From Deltaproteobacteria bacterium (GTDB taxonomy: Bacteria > Desulfobacterota > JAENJC01), in the NCBI GenBank assembly GCA_030646755.1, contig JAUSKU010000018.1:1-50965 (forward strand): DNA of 50,965 nucleotides, written 5' to 3'. The position numbers were made by a program, and so were the translations under genes. Below the pieces are notes generated by a model that was not told the origin of the DNA, did not search any database, and was given only the letters and a program-made list of their open reading frames with translations. How positions within the stretch are numbered: position 1 is the stretch's first letter; each line of letters starts with the position of its first letter. Of this stretch, positions 42,861 through 49,872 are shown one piece after another.

Positions 42861-44195
42861 CTATCCCAAATATCTTGTCAAGAAATTAGTATCAAAATTC
42901 CCCTTTACAAAATCCTTATCTCTAAGCAGTTTCTTATGGAACGGGATGGTAGTCTTTATCCCATCTATCACATATTCATCCAAGGCTCTCAGCATCCTGC
43001 TGATTGCCTCATCCCTGCTGTCGGCATGCACAATAAGTTTGGCTATCATGGAGTCATAGTAGGGAGGTATGGTATAGTGATTATATGCTGCGGAGTCCAC
43101 CCTGACACCCGGCCCTCCAGGGACGTGATAACCGTCAATCCTCCCCGGGCAGGGTATGAACTTGACAGGATCTTCGGCATTTATCCTGCACTCGATGCTG
43201 TGCCCCCTTATCTTGATATCCCTCTGCTTTATTGTTAACTTCTCCCCTGCTGCGGCCTTTATCTGCTCCTTTACCAGGTCTATACCCGTCACCATCTCAG
43301 TCACAGGGTGTTCCACCTGGATCCTGGTATTCATCTCCATAAAATAAAAATTGTCCCCGTCCAACAGAAATTCCACAGTTCCCACGTTTGTATAATTTAC
43401 TGCCTGGGCGGCCTTTACCGCTGCCTTGCCCATCTTATCCCTGAGCTTGTCAGTAAGCACAGGACATGGAGACTCCTCTATAAGTTTTTGATGCCTCCTC
43501 TGGATGGAACAATCCCTTTCGCCTAAATGAACGATATTCCAGTAGTTATCCGCAAGGAGCTGTATCTCCACATGCCTCGGCCTTTCACAAAACTTCTCTA
43601 TGTAAACAGAGGAGTTTCCAAAGGCCGCCTGGGCCTCCGACCTCGCAGTCATAAGAGAACTTATAAGCCCTGCAGAGGTGTGGACTATCTTCATCCCCTT
43701 TCCCCCGCCGCCTGCCGCCGCCTTGATGATTACCGGATATCCTATCTCATCGGCAATCTTTCTGGCCTCTTCATCCGACCCTATTTCATTCTTGCTCCCT
43801 GGGAGAACAGGGACACCCGACTTTATCATCGTCTCCCTGGCCTTTATCTTGTCTCCCATCAACTTGATGCTTCTGGCGGTAGGACCAATGAACTTTATCC
43901 CGCCTGCCTGGCACATCTCGGCAAATGCTGCATTTTCAGCCAAAAAACCGTATCCAGGATGTATCGCCTCCGCATCCGTGACCTCAGCAGCTGAAAGAAT
44001 GGCCGGGATGTTCAGATAGCTGTATCTGCTCTCCGGAGGCCCTATGCAAACACTCTCATCAGCCAGCTTGACATGCATGGCCTCGCTGTCGGCAGTGGAA
44101 TGGACTGCAACCGTCCTAATCCCAAGTTCCTTGCAGGCCCTTATTATCCTCAGGGCTATCTCACCCCTGTTCGCTATCAATATCTTCTGAAACAT
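42861..44195 (-). CDS. accC: Biotin carboxylase subunit of acetyl-CoA carboxylase
   Basis: AccC carboxylates biotin on AccB with ATP and bicarbonate for fatty-acid synthesis. [16 protein letters not shown] opens the N-domain, the ATP-grasp loop [10 protein letters not shown] is near residue 160, and [30 protein letters not shown] and the C-terminal [13 protein letters not shown] are all present. At 444 residues it is full length. The start is preceded by GGGAGA. It follows accB in the same direction, with a repeat element between. Confidence 0.97.
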   Translation of the reverse strand: MFQKILIANRGEIALRIIRACKELGIRTVAVHSTADSEAMHVKLADESVCIGPPESRYSYLNIPAILSAAEVTDAEAIHPGYGFLAENAAFAEMCQAGGIKFIGPTARSIKLMGDKIKARETMIKSGVPVLPGSKNEIGSDEEARKIADEIGYPVIIKAAAGGGGKGMKIVHTSAGLISSLMTARSEAQAAFGNSSVYIEKFCERPRHVEIQLLADNYWNIVHLGERDCSIQRRHQKLIEESPCPVLTDKLRDKMGKAAVKAAQAVNYTNVGTVEFLLDGDNFYFMEMNTRIQVEHPVTEMVTGIDLVKEQIKAAAGEKLTIKQRDIKIRGHSIECRINAEDPVKFIPCPGRIDGYHVPGGPGVRVDSAAYNHYTIPPYYDSMIAKLIVHADSRDEAISRMLRALDEYVIDGIKTTIPFHKKLLRDKDFVKGNFDTNFLTRYLG

Positions 44196-44217
44196 TCATC
44201 TCCCTAAATAACCTAAA

Positions 44218-44299
44218 TCCCCACCCTCACCCTGCCCCTCTCCCTGATGGAGAGGGTATTTTCTCCCCTTCAAGGGGAGGATTAAGGTGGGGATGGGGT
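44218..44299. repeat. Dispersed CCCTCACC/CTCTCCC palindromic repeat
   Basis: The stretch starts with CCCCACCCTCACCCTG and ends with AAGGTGGGGATGGGGT, its imperfect inverted copy. Internal hairpins are CCCTCTCCCTGATGGAGAGGG and CTCCCCTTCAAGGGGAG. It lies between accB and accC. Similar elements occur at 46731, 48751 and 49489. Confidence 0.75.
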
Positions 44300-44309
44300 T
44301 AAAATCTCC

Positions 44310-44774
44310 TTATGCCGGCTCTATCATAAACAATGGTTCCCCATATTCGACCGGTTGGGCATTTTCAACCAATATAGATGTTATCTTCCCCGAGCACTCA
44401 GCCTCTATCTCGTTCATCAGCTTCATGGCCTCTATTATACAGAGGGTCTGACCCTTGGTGACGATGCTTCCCACCTCAACAAGTGGCGGGGCATCAGGGG
44501 CAGGAGTGAGATAAAATGTCCCAACCATAGGAGAGCTGATAGTCTTAAGCTTATGGCTATCCTTTTCCATCGGCTTTTCGACCGTTGAGGCAGACTCGTC
44601 TGCTGGCGGAACCTCTACACCACGGGGCAAAACCGGTACAGGGGTTACAGGCACAACCGGCTGGAACCCGCCCCTTTTCACCCTTACCTTTACGCCTTCC
44701 TGCTCTACCTCTATCTCTGTAACATCGGTACCTTCCAGTACCTTTATTATCTGCTTTATGTCCTTTAAGTCCAT
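44310..44774 (-). CDS. accB: Biotin carboxyl carrier protein of acetyl-CoA carboxylase
   Basis: From the ATG at 44774 (preceded by GGAGG) the protein has 154 residues. A helical N-terminal part ([20 protein letters not shown]) is followed by a proline-rich linker (about 38-60) and a biotinyl domain with biotin site K118 in EAMKLMNEI. The open frame extends 20 codons further upstream through the repeat at 44791, which is not coding. It is the partner of the downstream accC. Confidence 0.96.
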   Translation of the reverse strand: MDLKDIKQIIKVLEGTDVTEIEVEQEGVKVRVKRGGFQPVVPVTPVPVLPRGVEVPPADESASTVEKPMEKDSHKLKTISSPMVGTFYLTPAPDAPPLVEVGSIVTKGQTLCIIEAMKLMNEIEAECSGKITSILVENAQPVEYGEPLFMIEPA

Positions 44775-44790
44775 ACCTACCTCCGTAATT

Positions 44791-44848
44791 GTAGGGGCAA
44801 CCCTGCGTGGTTGCCCTGGTTTGGGCGGCCACATGGGGCCGCCCCTAC
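44791..44848. repeat. GTAGGGGC palindromic element, copy 2
   Basis: A 58-bp element starts GTAGGGGCAACCCTGCG and ends GGGGCCGCCCCTAC, nearly the same as the copy at 42783. It separates efp from accB and ends only two bases after the efp stop side, so it would appear in the mRNA as a stable hairpin. Confidence 0.85.
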
Positions 44849-44850
44849 GG

Positions 44851-45411
44851 CTATTTCACTCTTTCTATATACTCCCAGGTCCTGGTATCCACCTTTATGA
44901 CATCTCCGATATTTACAAATAGCGGAACCTGAACAACTGCACCTGTCTTTAATTTGGCAGGTTTCCCACTGCTGGAGACAGTATCCCCACGCAATCCGGG
45001 ATCTGTCTCTGCTATTTCTATCTCAACAAAATTTGGCAGTTCGACGCCTATAGCCTTCTGGTTGTGGAAAAGCACAGCCACCACAGTCTCCTCCTTGAGG
45101 AAGCCTACCCCATCCCCTATCTGATCCCTGGAAAACTGGAACTGCTCGTAGCTCTCCACATCCATGAAATGGTAGCTGTCGTCTGCCTCATAAAGGAACT
45201 GCATCTTCTTCGCCTCTACATCAGGCTTGTCCACCTTCTCACCGGAACGGAATGTCCTTTCTATGACCTTTCCGGTCTTTAAAGCCTTCAGTTTCGTCCG
45301 CACAAACGCCCCGCCCTTCCCCGGCTTTACATGCTGGAACTCCACTATAGTATACGGCTCTCCATCAAGCTCTACCTTTAAGCCATTTTTGAATTCTGCA
45401 GTTGAATACAT
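44851..45411 (-). CDS. efp: Elongation factor P
   Basis: EF-P relieves ribosome stalling at polyproline. Three beta domains fit 186 residues. K32 in the exposed loop PGKGGAF is the modification site (lysine type, as for beta-lysylation). [21 protein letters not shown] and [20 protein letters not shown] are signature segments. GGGAGGG precedes the ATG. It lies between the Xaa-Pro peptidase and accB, a conserved gene order in many bacteria. Confidence 0.97.
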   Translation of the reverse strand: MYSTAEFKNGLKVELDGEPYTIVEFQHVKPGKGGAFVRTKLKALKTGKVIERTFRSGEKVDKPDVEAKKMQFLYEADDSYHFMDVESYEQFQFSRDQIGDGVGFLKEETVVAVLFHNQKAIGVELPNFVEIEIAETDPGLRGDTVSSSGKPAKLKTGAVVQVPLFVNIGDVIKVDTRTWEYIERVK

Positions 45412-45425
45412 CTACCCTCCCTTTT

Positions 45426-45620
45426 AGCCACAGAGGTCACAGAGGTCTCAGAGAATTATTAAGAAGTTCATAAATAAAGCAGTATTATTGTCATTCCCGA
45501 AGTGTCTAATCGGGAATCCATGTTCTTAAAGCCTGGATGCTCGACTAAGGACTTCGGGCATGACAGAAACTGGTCAGTATAATTATCGTAATCTCTGTGT
45601 GCTCTGTGTGCTCTGTGGCA
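45426..45620. repeat. Long palindromic element, CCACAGAGG family
   Basis: The left end (AGCCACAGAGGTCACAGAGG at 45426) and the right end (45592-45620, outward TGCCACAGAGCACACAGAGC) are inverted copies about 29 bases long. Between them lies a second, independent palindromic element at 45489-45565. It fills the pepP-efp gap. Confidence 0.7.
45489..45565. repeat. Palindromic element of the ATTCCCGA family, nested
   Basis: A 77-bp element has ends TGTCATTCCCGAAGT and ACTTCGGGCATGACA as inverted repeats, and an internal ATTCCCGA/TCGGGAAT hairpin (45493-45517). A partial relative is at 261-284. It lies inside the CCACAGAGG palindrome. Confidence 0.8.
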
Positions 45621-45623
45621 AAC

Positions 45624-46694
45624 TTAAATTACTGTCAACTCCTTCGGTATCTTTGTCAAGACCCTGCATCCTTCTTTTGTTACAACAACCATGTCCTCTA
45701 TCCTGACCCCGCCAACCTTCGGGATGTATATCCCTGGCTCAACGGTGAATACCATCCCTTCCTCTGCCACCCCTTTTGAATTGGGGCTTATAGAAGGCGC
45801 CTCATGGACGTTAAGACCTACGCCGTGCCCTGTCCCGTGGCCGAAATATTTGCCGTATCCCGCCTTGTCTATAAAATCCCTGGCAGTCCTGTCTATGTCT
45901 GAAAACTTTACACCAGGCCTCACAGCATCAATAGCCATGTCATGGGCCTCTTTAACTGTCCGGTAAATCCTCCGGTGCCTTTCGCTGGCCTTTCCGATAA
46001 ATACTGTAACTGTCTCATCGGAATGATAACCTTCGTACCTTGCCCCGAAGTCTATAACTACAGGGTCTCCCGTTTTCAGAAGTTTATTGCCTGCCCTTCC
46101 GTGAGGCAGGGCAGAACGTCCCCCTGACGCCACAATCACTTCAAAGGACAGGCCCTCTGCCCCTCCCTTCCTCATCAGGTATTCCAGCTCTATCGCCAGA
46201 TCATCTTCCCTCTTCCCTGGTTTTACAGAGGGGAGGAGTTCTTCAAATGCCTTATATGCTATATCCGCAGCGCCGGATATAAGCCTAAGCTCGCTCTTTG
46301 ACTTCACGCCTCTCAAGAGAGTGAGTCTGTCTTTCAAGGGAACCAGCCTAACACCACGGGCTTCCTTTTTTAATTCCTGATATTCCTTATATGTTAAACT
46401 GGAGTCCTCGAACCCCACCCTTTTATATCCGGCATCAATCAGTGCTGCTCCCAGTTCAGGAACCCTTTTCTTGTATTCCTTTACCTCTACCTTTGCCTCT
46501 ACCTCTTTTGACGCCTGCTCTGTATAGCGGGAATCGGTAAAGAATATCCCTCCATTATCGGTTATCAGCAAGACACCGCTGGAACCTGTAAAGCCGGTAA
46601 TGTAACGGATATTTTCGAGACTGGTAATGAGAAGGGCATCACACCGTGCCGCCCTCATGACATCCTCAAGTCGGGAGAGTTTATTTCTTATCAT
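45624..46694 (-). CDS. pepP: Xaa-Pro aminopeptidase (M24 family)
   Basis: A metallopeptidase that removes N-terminal residues before proline. A creatinase-like N-domain (about 1-130) is followed by the pita-bread catalytic domain with metal ligands D215, D226, H290, E319 and E333 in VIDFGARYEG, HSDETVTVF, GHGTGHGVGL, MVFTVEPGIY and RIEDMVVVT. At 356 residues it matches the short YpdF/PepQ-type enzymes. No strong ribosome site is visible. It stands upstream of efp, as in many genomes. Confidence 0.93.
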   Translation of the reverse strand: MIRNKLSRLEDVMRAARCDALLITSLENIRYITGFTGSSGVLLITDNGGIFFTDSRYTEQASKEVEAKVEVKEYKKRVPELGAALIDAGYKRVGFEDSSLTYKEYQELKKEARGVRLVPLKDRLTLLRGVKSKSELRLISGAADIAYKAFEELLPSVKPGKREDDLAIELEYLMRKGGAEGLSFEVIVASGGRSALPHGRAGNKLLKTGDPVVIDFGARYEGYHSDETVTVFIGKASERHRRIYRTVKEAHDMAIDAVRPGVKFSDIDRTARDFIDKAGYGKYFGHGTGHGVGLNVHEAPSISPNSKGVAEEGMVFTVEPGIYIPKVGGVRIEDMVVVTKEGCRVLTKIPKELTVI

Positions 46695-46730
46695 CTTAGA
46701 TTTTTCTTTGCAAGAGTTTTTTCACTAAAT

Positions 46731-46771
46731 TCCCCTCTCCCTTGATGGGAGAGGGTCAGGGTGAGGGTGAA
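46731..46771. repeat. Short copy of the CTCTCCC dispersed repeat
   Basis: CCCTCTCCC and GGGAGAGGG form a hairpin around TTGATG, followed by GTCAGGGTGAGGGTGA. It is a partial copy of the repeat at 44218. Confidence 0.6.
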
Positions 46772-46844
46772 TTGAAGGCTCTTGACCGGGAAGGTTAGGA
46801 TTATGGATATATGACTAAAATTGCAACTTGAACTCAAGACTCCT

Positions 46845-47204
46845 TTATAACTGCTCTTTAAGCTTTGGCACAGACATCTTCATAAGATATCTCGCCTTTC
46901 CAAGATTCCCGTCAATATCCAGATTAATCATGATGAAGTAATCATCACTCACTGCCCTTATCACAACTATCCCATTCCCTGTTATGACAGAGACCTCTGC
47001 CACATCACCACCCTCAAGGACTTCAGATGTCCTCTTCATCTCCTTGATTATGCCTGAATACTCAATCCCTATCAGCTGGATGTCTATGTCAGTCCCTTCC
47101 CTTTTATACTCGTCTATAGATATCCCGTCATAACCCATAAGAACGGCAGCCTTTGCTCCGTCTACCCTCTTGACCAGATCTTTCAATATGTCCCTAAAAT
47201 CCAT
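46845..47204 (-). CDS. Roadblock/LC7-domain protein
   Basis: A 119-residue protein of the MglB/roadblock fold: GAKAAVLMGYDGISIDEY at the N-terminal strand, then GIIKEMKRTSEVLEGGDVAEVSV and VVIRAVSDDYFIMINL. Such proteins regulate small Ras-like GTPases (MglB acts on MglA) or serve as dimeric scaffolds; no GTPase gene is next to it. Its start overlaps the stop of the TPR gene (TGATG), so the two are translated together and may interact. Confidence 0.85.
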   Translation of the reverse strand: MDFRDILKDLVKRVDGAKAAVLMGYDGISIDEYKREGTDIDIQLIGIEYSGIIKEMKRTSEVLEGGDVAEVSVITGNGIVVIRAVSDDYFIMINLDIDGNLGKARYLMKMSVPKLKEQL

Positions 47205-48163
47205 CAGACCTTCCGCCTCTCGCTCTGGATTGTCCTAAGCCAGGACTCCAACCTCTTTATATTCTCATCAACTGATTTTTTTTGTTCCTCAGGCTTCATT
47301 TCTTCATCTGCATATTGTGCTTCCTGCCGGCTGATGATTTCTGGCTCCTCACTTGTGGGCTCAGCCCACCCTACCGTCGGTTCCTCCTCTACCTTTACCT
47401 CTACCTGTTCCTCTACCTCTACCTGCCTTTTCAGCTCATCGAGCTTTCCCTTTATCTCCTCATTATAAGGATTGGCATTGTAAAGGGCCTGGTATATATC
47501 TACGGCCTTGTCTATATAACCCTGTTTTATGTAAAGATCAGCAATGGTGCTTGTGGTTATCTCCCTCTTGGGCTTGGCCTCCTCTTCCTCTACCTTTACC
47601 TCTACCTTCTGACCTTCTGGAATTGTCTCCCCTGTCCACAACTCCTCTGTAATCTCTTCTCCGAATAGAGATCCGGCCTCTTTTACAGCCTCTATCTCTT
47701 CAAGCTCTTCCAGCTCATCGGCCTCTATTACCTCCTGCTCTGTTTCTTCCACTACCTCAAAGACCGGAGTGACTTCCTCTGGACTTTCCTCTACCTCTAC
47801 CTTTACCTCTGCCTCTTCCTTCTCCCCGACCTCTTGCCACTGTTTCCTTATCTCTTCAAGTATATTCGCTGCAACGATATTGTCAGGGGCTATTGCACGG
47901 ACCTTTTCCAGGGTCTCGCTTGCTTCAATCAGCATCCCCTTTTCATAGTAGGCCCTCCCAAGGGCCACCATCCCGCTTACATAGTTGGGATGAAGTTTCA
48001 AGCCATCCTGAGCAGTTGCGATAGCCTCATCGAGCATCCCCGCCTTCCTGTATACCTCCACAAGGGAGGCAAAGACCATGGAACCAGGGTCCTTGCTGAG
48101 GATGGCCAGGTATTTGTTTATCTCAGGAGAGATGGGTGCATCATTATTGAGTTCTGCCATCAT
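47204..48163 (-). CDS. Acidic TPR-repeat protein
   Basis: A 319-residue protein. Residues about 10-110 and 205-245 carry TPR motifs (MVFASLVEVYRKAGMLDEAI, VSGMVALGRAYYEKGMLIEA, TIADLYIKQGYIDKAVDIYQ). Between them lies a very acidic, low-complexity stretch rich in VEV, KVE and EEE that comes from repeated GAGGTA/GTAGAGG-like codons. No signal peptide is seen, so it is probably a cytoplasmic scaffold. It is coupled to the roadblock gene by a 1-base overlap. A role in motility or polarity signalling is possible but only inferred from the neighbour. Confidence 0.85.
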   Translation of the reverse strand: MMAELNNDAPISPEINKYLAILSKDPGSMVFASLVEVYRKAGMLDEAIATAQDGLKLHPNYVSGMVALGRAYYEKGMLIEASETLEKVRAIAPDNIVAANILEEIRKQWQEVGEKEEAEVKVEVEESPEEVTPVFEVVEETEQEVIEADELEELEEIEAVKEAGSLFGEEITEELWTGETIPEGQKVEVKVEEEEAKPKREITTSTIADLYIKQGYIDKAVDIYQALYNANPYNEEIKGKLDELKRQVEVEEQVEVKVEEEPTVGWAEPTSEEPEIISRQEAQYADEEMKPEEQKKSVDENIKRLESWLRTIQSERRKV

Positions 48164-48173
48164 AGGCTTATCT

Positions 48174-48734
48174 TCAAAATATCTCTTTCAAATCAACCTT
48201 GAAACCTTGTAACACGCGAGATTCAACAGTCTCGTCCTTAAAATATGTCCCAATAAGTTGATACAAGCCATCCTTAGGTTCATACACCTCTATCATCTTC
48301 TCTTTCGGGGCAACTATCCAGTACTCCTTAACTCCATGCCTCGCATAAAGCACCTTCTTCTGGATAGCGTCGCGATACGCCGTTCCCTCCGACAGAATCT
48401 CTACTATGAGGTCAGGAGCGCCCTGGATGTTCTTCTCACCTATAATGCCCAGTCTATCCTTCGCGACATACAGTATGTCCGGTTGAACCACATCCTCTTC
48501 ATCGAAATATACATCATAAGGGGCGTCAAATACCTCGCCAAGGTCATTCTCCATAACATATTCTCTTAGTTTAAATTCAAGTCTTCCGGAAATCCTTTGA
48601 TGATCTGTCTTTGGCGATGGCGTCATAAACAAGTCCCCCTCAATAAGTTCGTACCTCTCATCATCAGGAGTCTTCAGGTAATCCTCGTATGTATATCTCT
48701 TTTTTGATAATGCTGCTTCTGCCATATTTTGCAC
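48174..48734 (-). CDS. Uma2-family (DUF820) putative nuclease
   Basis: A 186-residue protein of the PD-(D/E)xK-like Uma2 family: YTYEDYLKTPDDERYELIEG with E at its end, the HQRISGRLEFKLREYV helix, VQPDILYV, and APDLIVEILSEGT matching the family motif PDLxxEvlSpsT, followed by KKVLYARHGVKEYWIV. The shorter ATG at 48725 (MAEAALSK) matches the start of the truncated second copy at 49678 and may be the true start. The biological role of Uma2 proteins is not settled. Confidence 0.87.
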   Translation of the reverse strand: MQNMAEAALSKKRYTYEDYLKTPDDERYELIEGDLFMTPSPKTDHQRISGRLEFKLREYVMENDLGEVFDAPYDVYFDEEDVVQPDILYVAKDRLGIIGEKNIQGAPDLIVEILSEGTAYRDAIQKKVLYARHGVKEYWIVAPKEKMIEVYEPKDGLYQLIGTYFKDETVESRVLQGFKVDLKEIF

Positions 48735-48750
48735 CGAAAATACCTTGTTT

Positions 48751-48842
48751 ACCCCATCCCCACCCTAACCCTCCCCTTGAAAGGGAGGGAATAAGAGAGG
48801 TTTCCTCTCCCTTAGGGAGAGGATTAAGGTGAGGGTGGGGTT
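48751..48842. repeat. Dispersed CCCTCACC/CTCTCCC palindromic repeat
   Basis: ACCCCATCCCCACCCTAACC at the left is mirrored by AAGGTGAGGGTGGGGTT at the right, with internal hairpins CTCCCCTTGAAAGGGAG and CCTCTCCCTTAGGGAGAGG. It separates the DUF2442 and Uma2 genes. Confidence 0.75.
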
Positions 48843-48901
48843 AATTTTCATTCCCTTTTTTAAAATCTGAACCCATCCCTGATTTTTCTTCTCTTTTCCC
48901 C

Positions 48902-49144
48902 TTAGGCAATTTCTTTTTGAGAGTCCAAATATAGTGTATCTGGACAGATGTCCTGTTCATGAGGCCAAGCAACTGTACCATATAGAGGCTTTACTAAATT
49001 GAAATAGTATTTGTCACTCAACTCTCTAAAAACTCCGAAATCAAGCAAATGCGAGCAGTCATAAATTCCACGTTCACCATTTGTAAAAACAAGTTCCAAC
49101 TTGTAATTATCTATCGCTCGAACCGATTTTACTCTAGGATTCAT
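48902..49144 (-). CDS. DUF2442-family small protein
   Basis: An 80-residue protein with RVKSVRAIDNYKLELVFTNG, GERGIYDCSHLLDFGVFREL and KPLYGTVAWPHEQDICPDTLYL, typical of DUF2442. It starts four bases after the DUF4160 gene ends; this pair recurs in many genomes in a toxin-antitoxin-like layout. Which member would be the toxin is not known. Confidence 0.85.
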   Translation of the reverse strand: MNPRVKSVRAIDNYKLELVFTNGERGIYDCSHLLDFGVFRELSDKYYFNLVKPLYGTVAWPHEQDICPDTLYLDSQKEIA

Positions 49145-49147
49145 GAT

Positions 49148-49417
49148 TCACCTTAATGGTTCAATTTTATAAGGTTGTTGACCTGTAACAGCAAGTTCCC
49201 AGTCTGCGACAAGTTCATCCTTGTGTAGTTCAATCCACGCTTGCAGCAATTTCATTTTTGGGTTGGGCAGATTACCTTCCAACAACTCTCCATCGGGGAT
49301 CGAAACCACGGCTTCATGCTCTTGATATTTGACATGGATATGAGGAACATGGTGCTGTTTATTGTCAACGAAATATAAGTAAACAATGATTCCGTAAAAC
49401 ATCGATATTGTAGGCAT
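49148..49417 (-). CDS. DUF4160-family small protein
   Basis: An 89-residue protein: PTISMFYGIIVYLYFVDN, HHVPHIHVKYQEHEAVVSI and PNPKMKLLQAWIELHKDEL are the DUF4160 signature, with a conserved H-x-P-H-I-H. It is the first gene of the pair with DUF2442. A shorter frame on the same strand around 49252 is spurious. The upstream flank is the MITE-like element at 49461. Confidence 0.86.
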   Translation of the reverse strand: MPTISMFYGIIVYLYFVDNKQHHVPHIHVKYQEHEAVVSIPDGELLEGNLPNPKMKLLQAWIELHKDELVADWELAVTGQQPYKIEPLR

Positions 49418-49454
49418 TTTCTTCCACTCCTCAACTGTAACTTTAAGATTGGTG

Positions 49455-49606
49455 TCTAATGAGCCTCTTGCAAAAGTCCGTTTTCCCCCTCACCCCAGCC
49501 ATCTCCCACAAGGTGCGAGGGAGAGAATCCCTTTAAATCTCCCCTCCCTTGATGGGAGGGGATTAAGGGGAGGGTGATATTTCGGACTTTTGCAAGAGCC
49601 TCTAAT
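49455..49606. mobile_element. MITE-like element with terminal inverted repeats
   Basis: CTCTTGCAAAAGTCCG (49465-49480) and CGGACTTTTGCAAGAG (49583-49598) are perfect 16-bp inverted ends. The sequence TCTAAT occurs immediately outside both ends (49455-49460 and 49601-49606), consistent with a 6-bp target duplication. The interior (about 49489-49580) is a copy of the CCCTCACC/CTCTCCC repeat. It has no coding capacity. Confidence 0.65.
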
Positions 49607-49677
49607 ACCAAGAATTATTTATAAAATCGCACATATCCACTCTTTGGCAAAAAAGGGAGGTAAGTGGCATTATCCCT

Positions 49678-49821
49678 TTATACACCAATTTTCTGATGCT
49701 GGATGTTTGGTGACGGAGTCATAAAAAGCTCCCCCTCAATAAGTTCGTACCTCTCATCATCAGGAGTCTTCAGGTAATCATCGTATGTGTATTTCTTTTT
49801 TGCTAAAGCTGGTTCTGCCAT
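49678..49821 (-). pseudogene. Truncated second Uma2 copy
   Basis: ATG at 49821 opens a 47-codon frame: MAEPALAKKKYTYDDYLKTP, then DDERYELIEGELFMTPSP, then NIQHQKIGV and TAA. This is nearly the same as the N-terminus of the complete Uma2 gene at 48174 (about 125 bases of clearly similar DNA) but stops after the HQ region, so the catalytic PD-x-x-E part is missing. It is a remnant from a duplication. The MITE-like element lies 72 bases to the left, with about 70 bases of unassigned sequence between. Confidence 0.85.
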
Positions 49822-49872
49822 ATTACACCCGCTGCCTGGTGCTTTCTCCACCGTCACTACTGATAGCTGTTA

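Noticed and set aside
44775..44834. Twenty-codon upstream extension of accB
   Set aside because: It reads through the palindromic repeat at 44791; the ATG at 44774 has a proper GGAGG and gives the normal AccB N-terminus.
44218..49580. CRISPR array from the repeated CTCTCCC/CCCTCACC stretches
   Set aside because: The repeats are irregular, palindromic, widely spaced and without uniform spacers; they are dispersed elements.
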